33,563 bases of DNA, from positions 1-33,563 of the forward strand of contig LNDN01000030.1 in NCBI GenBank assembly GCA_001464065.1. The letters are read 5' to 3'. The translations under genes were made by a program, and so were the position numbers. Shown piece after piece: positions 26,555-33,563 of the stretch (the first letter of the stretch is position 1; each line of letters opens with the position of its first letter). The notes beneath the pieces were generated by a model that saw only the letters and a list, made by a program, of their open reading frames with translations, was not told the DNA's origin and made no database searches. Source of the stretch: Acidobacteria bacterium Ga0077522 (lineage in GTDB: Bacteria; Acidobacteriota; Vicinamibacteria; Vicinamibacterales; Vicinamibacteraceae).

Positions 26555-28024
26555 ATGACGCCACGCTCATCGTCTGCGCACCGTTCGCCAAGTGAGGTGT
26601 CTTCTGCCCTCGTCTCTCTGCTCGAGCAGGCCGTGTCCGTGCTGCGCAACGAGGCGCGGCCGCGGGAGAGACTCGAGCGCCTCCTTGGCGAGACGTGTGG
26701 CCTCGTGGCCCCCACCCTCCATCTCACCGGCGAGCCGCTGGACGACGGGCCGGGGCGGATGGTGGTCCCGGGCGGCTCGGAGGCCTTGCGGGTCACGGCG
26801 GTGGACACCGGCGTCGTCGCCGACCATGTGGCGGCGGCGGTCGCCGTGTTCGTTGCGCTGGCCCCGGTCATCCGTGATGCCGAGCGGCGGACGGAGATGC
26901 GTCAGGACCTCCAGAGGCTGAGCCGCGAGCAGGGCGATTTGATCGGGAGAACGCCCGTCATGCGCGCGCTGCATGAGCGCATCGCGCGTGCCGCCCAGAA
27001 GAACTTCATCGTCCTCATCCAGGGCGAGAGTGGGTCGGGCAAGGAGCTGGTGGCGCGGCGAGTCCACGCCCTCAGCGATCGTCGAGACGGGCCGTTCGTG
27101 CCGCTCAACAGCGCGGCCATCGTGGAGTCGTTGCTGGAGGCCGAGTTGTTCGGCATCGAGGAGCGGACCGCCACGGGCGTCCGCGGCCGTCGCGGCAAGT
27201 TCGAGCAGGCCGATGGCGGCACGCTCTTTCTCGACGAGGTGTCGGACCTCTCCTCGTCGGCGCAGGCCAAGCTGTTGAGGGTCATTCAGGATCCGACCGT
27301 GGAACGGGTGGGCGGCCAGGGTGCGCGGCGCATCGACGTCCGGATGGTGGTGGCGACCAATCGACCGCTCGAGGCGCTGTGCCGCAATGGGCTGTTTCGC
27401 TGGGATCTCTACTACCGACTGAACGCCATCGAGATCGCCGTCCCGCCGTTGCGGGCGCGCCGCGACGACATCCCGTGTCTGGTGGAGGCGATCCTGCAGC
27501 GCGTCGCGGGTGACCAGCCGTGGCGGCTGACGGCAGAGGCGGGTGATGCGCTGATGGCCTACGGGTTTCCCGGCAACGTGCGCGAACTGGAGCGCGTGAT
27601 CGAGCGGGCGATCACCCTGGCGGCGCCGCCGGTGATCGATGTCGCCGACCTGCCGGACGTGCTCACGGGCCGGTATCGCGAGGCGTTCGCGGGCGACGAC
27701 ACCGGCGACGACTCGATGCGCGCCTGGGGCAGCCGGTACGCCCGCCGCGTGCTGCGGCAGGCCAACGGCAACAAGCGTGAGGCCTGCCGGGTGCTCGACA
27801 TCAGTTACCACACGCTCTGCGCCTACCTGGCCTACGAGGGGCGACGCCCCGGGCGGCGGCGACGGGCGCTCCCCGTGTTCGAGGGGGCCGACGCCGGGCC
27901 GACGGTCGTCGACCCGGCCGAGGGCCTCGGGCCGGGACGCGCTCAGCCATATCGGGCACACCCCGACCGCGGCCCGATCACGCTGCACGACGGGCCGGCG
28001 CCGACACTCGACACCGTCCGGTGA
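26555..28024 (+). CDS. AAA+ regulator of the sigma-54 activator type, without a GAFTGA motif
   Basis: A 489-aa protein. The N-terminal 125 residues are of unknown fold with no recognisable receiver, GAF or PAS motif. An AAA+ domain follows, with Walker A GESGSGKE at 157-164, Walker B GGTLFLDEVSDL, and the arginine-finger region RWDLYYRLNAIEI. Where sigma-54 activators carry GAFTGA, it has a block reading ERTATGVRGRRG at 203-214, so direct remodelling of sigma-54 holoenzyme is doubtful. A C-terminal helix-turn-helix (NGNKREACRVLDISYHTLCAYL) indicates DNA binding, followed by a Pro/Gly-rich tail of about 70 residues that looks disordered. The ATG at 26555 is the chosen start; the frame is open upstream but without family features. 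It may regulate the adjacent ComEA-like/pseudopilin/PilZ genes or the following DUF1080 gene. Confidence 0.85.
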   Translation: MTPRSSSAHRSPSEVSSALVSLLEQAVSVLRNEARPRERLERLLGETCGLVAPTLHLTGEPLDDGPGRMVVPGGSEALRVTAVDTGVVADHVAAAVAVFVALAPVIRDAERRTEMRQDLQRLSREQGDLIGRTPVMRALHERIARAAQKNFIVLIQGESGSGKELVARRVHALSDRRDGPFVPLNSAAIVESLLEAELFGIEERTATGVRGRRGKFEQADGGTLFLDEVSDLSSSAQAKLLRVIQDPTVERVGGQGARRIDVRMVVATNRPLEALCRNGLFRWDLYYRLNAIEIAVPPLRARRDDIPCLVEAILQRVAGDQPWRLTAEAGDALMAYGFPGNVRELERVIERAITLAAPPVIDVADLPDVLTGRYREAFAGDDTGDDSMRAWGSRYARRVLRQANGNKREACRVLDISYHTLCAYLAYEGRRPGRRRRALPVFEGADAGPTVVDPAEGLGPGRAQPYRAHPDRGPITLHDGPAPTLDTVR

Positions 28025-28091
28025 CTGCACTACAGTGGCGGGGAAATCTCAGCACGCAAGGCCGCCGCGGTGTGCGGCCGAGGAGTGGTTC

Positions 28092-28904
28092 ATGGCGCAA
28101 TCCGCTACGTCTTCCCGCATGAAGGTCTCGTTGGTCGCGGTTGCCGCGACCGCTGCTCTGGGCGCGACTGTCCTGGCCACGTCGCCGACGGTCTCCGGCG
28201 TCGCGGTGGTGGCCGCTGCCGACAACACGCTCACGGCGCAGGAGCAGGCCGCCGGATGGCGTCTGCTGTTCGATGGCACCAGCACGAAGGGCTGGCGCAA
28301 CGCCCACGCCGACACGTTCCCGAGCAAGGGCTGGCTCGTGAAGGACGGCATCCTGTCGGTGGTCGAGTCCGGTGGCGCCGAGGCCGCGCATGGCGGCGAC
28401 ATCGTCACGCTCGAGGAGTATGGCGACTTCGAACTGAAGGTGGACGTCAAGCTCACCAAGGGCGCCAACAGCGGCATCAAGTACTTCGTGACCGAAAAGC
28501 TCGGTACGCCGGGCCGGGGATCGGCCATCGGCCTCGAGTTCCAGTTGCTGGACGATGAGATGCATCCGGATGCCAAGATGGGTCGGGATGGCAATCGCAC
28601 GTTCGCGTCACTCTACGACCTGATGGCCGCGCCGGCGTCCAAGCCCGTCAAGCCGGTGGGGGAGTGGAACACCGCCCACATCGTGTCGAAGGGGACGAAG
28701 GTCGAGCACTGGCTGAATGGCGCCAAGGTGCTCGAGTTCGACCGCGCCAGCGATGCCTTCAAGAAGCTGGTGGCGATCAGCAAGTACAAGGACTACGTCG
28801 GATTCGGTCAGGCCAAGAGCGGCCACCTGCTGCTGCAGGACCACGGCAACACCGTGTACTTCCGCAACATCAAGGTGAAGGGCGCCGCGCTGCCCAACAC
28901 CTAG
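28092..28904 (+). CDS. Secreted DUF1080 (3-keto-disaccharide hydrolase domain) protein
   Basis: A 270-aa exported protein. An N-terminal signal sequence (hydrophobic run VSLVAVAATAALGATVLA) is followed by one DUF1080 domain, a concanavalin-like beta sandwich: GWRLLFDGTSTKGWR near the start, GDFELKVDVKLTKGANSGIKYFV and IGLEFQLLDDEMHPDA in the middle, and VGFGQAKSGHLLLQDHGNTVYFRNIKVK at the end. Family members include 3-keto-glycoside hydrolases. They are expanded in Acidobacteriota, Planctomycetota and Bacteroidota, in line with a secreted role in sugar degradation. An AGGAG site lies six bases ahead of the ATG at 28092. A second ATG nine codons later is also possible. It stands alone between the AAA+ regulator and the glycine cleavage genes. 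Confidence 0.92.
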   Translation: MAQSATSSRMKVSLVAVAATAALGATVLATSPTVSGVAVVAAADNTLTAQEQAAGWRLLFDGTSTKGWRNAHADTFPSKGWLVKDGILSVVESGGAEAAHGGDIVTLEEYGDFELKVDVKLTKGANSGIKYFVTEKLGTPGRGSAIGLEFQLLDDEMHPDAKMGRDGNRTFASLYDLMAAPASKPVKPVGEWNTAHIVSKGTKVEHWLNGAKVLEFDRASDAFKKLVAISKYKDYVGFGQAKSGHLLLQDHGNTVYFRNIKVKGAALPNT

Positions 28905-28947
28905 GGCGGGGCCTTCCTTGAGCCCCCGTCCCCTCAGGCTGTATTGT

Positions 28948-28982
28948 TGAAGGGTTGCGGCCCACCTGGGCCGCGCCCTTCA
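28948..28982 (+). promoter_or_regulatory. Hairpin directly upstream of gcvT
   Basis: A stem GCGGCCC/GGGCCGC (28957-28963 with 28968-28974, loop ACCT) is extended by an outer TGAAGGG/CCCTTCA (28948-28954 with 28976-28982). It ends four bases before the gcvT ATG, and no separate ribosome-binding site is visible. It may be the end signal of the DUF1080 transcript or may limit gcvT translation. Confidence 0.5.
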
Positions 28983-28986
28983 CGGC

Positions 28987-30102
28987 ATGTCCGACACCCA
29001 GACCGTCCTCAAGCAGACCCCGTTGCACGCCACGCACCTCGGCCACAAGGCCCGCATGGTGCCGTTTGGCGGCTGGGACATGCCCGTCGAGTATTCCGGC
29101 ATCACCGACGAACACCTGGCCGTCCGCACGCGGGCCGGCCTGTTCGACGTGAGCCACATGGGCGAGATCGAGATCGCCGGCGCCGATGCGCTGGCGGCCG
29201 TCCAGCGGATCTCGTCCAACGACGCGGCCCGCCTCGCCGTGGGGCAGATCCACTACTCGGCGCTCACGACGCCGCAGGGGACGTTCGTCGACGACCTCCT
29301 GGTATACCGGATGGCCGAGGACCACTTCCTGCTGGTGGTCAACGCCTCGAACATCGAGAAGGACTTCGCCTGGATTCGCAGCCAGGTGCAGACGTTCGCC
29401 GATGCGCCGGCCGTGAACACGAGCAGCCGGTACGCGCTGCTGGCGCTGCAGGGCCCCGTGGCGAAGGACGTCCTCCAGTCGCTGACGGCGGTCCCGCTGG
29501 ACGACATGAAGTACTACTGGTTCGCCCCTGGCGAGATTGCCGGGGTGCGCGGCACCATCTCGCGCACCGGCTACACGGGCGAAGACGGCTTCGAAGTCTT
29601 CGTGCCGCCGGCGCAGGCCGCCCACGTCTGGCAGGCCATCCTCCGGGCGGGCGCCGCCGACGGCGTGATTCCGGCGGGGCTGGGCGCGCGCGACACGCTG
29701 CGCCTCGAGGCCTCCATGCGGCTCTTCGGCAACGACATGGACGAGACGACCACGGTGCTCGAGGCCGGCCTCGGCTGGATCGTCGGCTGGAAGAAGGACG
29801 ACTTCAACGGCGCCGACGTGCTGCGCGCTCAGAAGGCCAACGGCATCGAGCGCACCCTGGTCGGCCTCGAGATGGTGGACCGCGCCATCGCCCGCCATGG
29901 CTACCCCGTGATCGTCGATGGTCAGGCCGTCGGCACGGTGACCAGCGGCACCCAGACTCCGTTCCTGAAGAAGGCCATCGGGATGGCCTATGTGCCCACT
30001 GCGCTGGCCGAACCCGACCGCCAGATCCATGTCGAGGTGCGCGGCAGGCTCGCCGCCGCCCGCATCGTCCCCATGCCGTTCTACAAGCGGCCGAGGAGCT
30101 GA
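28987..30102 (+). CDS. gcvT: Glycine cleavage system T protein (aminomethyltransferase)
   Basis: Transfers the methylene group from aminomethyl-lipoyl-GcvH to tetrahydrofolate and releases ammonia; cytosolic. At 371 aa it is full length. The opening TPLHATHLGHKARMVPFGGWDMPVEYSG, GLFDVSHMGEIEI, the folate-site segment ISRTGYTGEDGFEVFV and LGARDTLRLEASMRLFGNDMDETTTVLEAGLGW are all family motifs, with the catalytic Asp in GARDTLR. The gcvH ATG is seven bases after the stop, and gcvP follows 135 bases after gcvH. The ATG at 28987 fits the family start despite the weak ribosome-binding region. No glycine riboswitch-like leader is visible. Confidence 0.97.
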   Translation: MSDTQTVLKQTPLHATHLGHKARMVPFGGWDMPVEYSGITDEHLAVRTRAGLFDVSHMGEIEIAGADALAAVQRISSNDAARLAVGQIHYSALTTPQGTFVDDLLVYRMAEDHFLLVVNASNIEKDFAWIRSQVQTFADAPAVNTSSRYALLALQGPVAKDVLQSLTAVPLDDMKYYWFAPGEIAGVRGTISRTGYTGEDGFEVFVPPAQAAHVWQAILRAGAADGVIPAGLGARDTLRLEASMRLFGNDMDETTTVLEAGLGWIVGWKKDDFNGADVLRAQKANGIERTLVGLEMVDRAIARHGYPVIVDGQAVGTVTSGTQTPFLKKAIGMAYVPTALAEPDRQIHVEVRGRLAAARIVPMPFYKRPRS

Positions 30103-30108
30103 CCTGCG

Positions 30109-30480
30109 ATGTATCCTGCCGACCTGAAGTACACGAAGGACCACGAGTGGATTCGCACGTCTGCCGACACGGCCGACGTCGGCATCACCGACTACGCCCA
30201 GCAGCAGCTCGGCGACGTCGTCTTCGTCGAGTTGCCCCAGGTGGGGCGCGTCCTCGCGCAGGGCGAGGTGTTCGGGACCATCGAGTCGGTCAAGGCGGTC
30301 TCCGAGCTGTTCTCGCCGGTCGCCGGCGAGATCGTCGCCGTCAACGACGCGCTGACCAGTGCCCCGGAGCAGGTCAACAGCGACCCGCACGCGGCCTGGA
30401 TCATCCGGGTCCGCCCGAGCAATCCGGCCGACGTCGACGCGCTCCTGGACTCGGCGGCTTACGACGCGCACGTCGGCTGA
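30109..30480 (+). CDS. gcvH: Glycine cleavage system H protein (lipoyl carrier)
   Basis: Lipoylated carrier that shuttles the aminomethyl group between GcvP, GcvT and the L protein. At 123 aa it is a standard length. The lipoylation site is Lys62 in GTIESVKAVSELFSPVAGEIV. The N-terminal MYPADLKYTKDHEWIR and the central GITDYAQQQLGDVVFVELPQVG are characteristic. It is seven bases after gcvT and probably in the same transcript. The 135 bases to gcvP carry a palindromic repeat element and a strong hairpin that could alter relative expression. Confidence 0.97.
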   Translation: MYPADLKYTKDHEWIRTSADTADVGITDYAQQQLGDVVFVELPQVGRVLAQGEVFGTIESVKAVSELFSPVAGEIVAVNDALTSAPEQVNSDPHAAWIIRVRPSNPADVDALLDSAAYDAHVG

Positions 30481-30520
30481 TCACGGCCGGGCCACCAACA
30501 CGCCCCGCGCGACGTCTCAA

Positions 30521-30545
30521 GGAGAGGCGCCTCGCCAGGCGTCCG
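30521..30545. repeat. Degenerate copy of a palindromic intergenic element
   Basis: GGAGAGGCGCCTCGCC followed by AGGCGTCC closely matches the element downstream of gcvP (GGAGGGACGCCTCGCC then GAGGCGTCC): two substitutions and one missing G. It can fold as CGCCT/AGGCG with loop CGCC. Confidence 0.6.
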
Positions 30546-30568
30546 GCCTCGCCTCTCTCCGCGTAGTC

Positions 30569-30593
30569 ACGACCGGCGCCCCGCGCCGGTCGT
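30569..30593 (+). terminator. Strong hairpin between gcvH and gcvP (possible attenuator)
   Basis: An 11-base-pair perfect stem with loop CCC (30569-30579 with 30583-30593) lies 22 bases ahead of the gcvP ATG. No T-run follows, so it is not a classical intrinsic terminator. It could cause pausing, partial termination or RNA processing within the gcv operon. Confidence 0.45.
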
Positions 30594-30615
30594 CGTTCGA
30601 CACATTCCACTGCCC

Positions 30616-33486
<2,871 letters not shown>

Positions 33487-33492
33487 TGGGTC

Positions 33493-33546
33493 GGAGGGAC
33501 GCCTCGCCCGCGTGATGAATGGGAGGGACGCCTCGCCGAGGCGTCC
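33493..33546. repeat. Palindromic element, one partial and one full copy, after gcvP
   Basis: GGAGGGACGCCTCGCC occurs exactly at 33493-33508 and again at 33522-33537. The second copy continues into a perfect 21-base inverted repeat (33526-33546; arms GGACGCCTCG and CGAGGCGTCC). The hairpin lies 40 bases after the gcvP stop and may help end the gcv transcript. No T-run is visible. Confidence 0.75.
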
Positions 33547-33563
33547 GTCGGGCGGCCCGCTCG

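Noticed and set aside
28905-28986. Glycine riboswitch upstream of gcvT
   Set aside because: The gap is 82 bases, too short for the tandem aptamer, and shows only one simple hairpin.

Overview
This is a GC-rich (by eye close to 70 %) bacterial chromosome segment. Its genes are almost all on the plus strand and many overlap at stop/start junctions. The gene content is mainly housekeeping and metabolic: dtd, dapF, radC, metG, tatD, a long-chain polyprenyl diphosphate synthase, ligA, rnpB and gcvT-gcvH-gcvP. It also has two sigma-54-activator-type regulators, a DUF1080 secreted protein and glycan genes. With the GTG starts and the GC content, this fits an Acidobacteriota chromosome, perhaps Vicinamibacteria. 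That placement is inferred from gene families and style, not from a phylogenetic marker. I see no phage, transposase, CRISPR array or tRNA.

Layout. (1) 18-6642: a glycan/envelope block. A minus-strand YbhN/AglD-type membrane protein diverges from a four-gene plus-strand operon: a GT4 glycosyltransferase, an SDR epimerase/reductase, a second GT4 enzyme and a GT-C-like membrane glycosyltransferase. All three junctions in the operon are GTGA overlaps. (2) 6732-10487: TtcA-like tRNA thiolase, D-aminoacyl-tRNA deacylase, a DapF homologue and a DASS/SLC13 transporter. (3) 10565-11203 minus: a DUF4398-like lipoprotein, divergent from radC. (4) 11285-19654: radC, metG, tatD, polyprenyl synthase, ligA and an NtrX-like response regulator. 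(5) 19757-20179: the RNase P RNA gene rnpB. (6) 20232-24835: a UDP-sugar 4-epimerase, then an ethanolamine permease with eutB and eutC, a compact catabolic set with no microcompartment genes. (7) 24836-26392: a 321-base non-coding stretch able to form several long stems, then a small operon encoding a secreted ComEA-like helix-hairpin-helix protein, a GspH/FimT pseudopilin and a PilZ protein. (8) 26555-28904: an AAA+ activator lacking the GAFTGA loop, and a DUF1080 protein. (9) 28987-33486: the glycine cleavage genes gcvT, gcvH and a full-length gcvP. The lpd subunit is not in the window.

The most unusual points are these. The DapF homologue has Ser at both catalytic Cys positions. Heptamer tandem repeats lie in several gene gaps, and one lies in frame inside ligA. 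A palindromic element recurs around gcvP. A structured leader precedes the ComEA-like/pseudopilin/PilZ operon. A perfect 17-base AT-rich palindrome lies at the end of the PilZ gene. The AAA+ regulator has lost its sigma-54-contact motif. No complete new multi-gene system is proven here; the best candidate is the 24836-28024 block.
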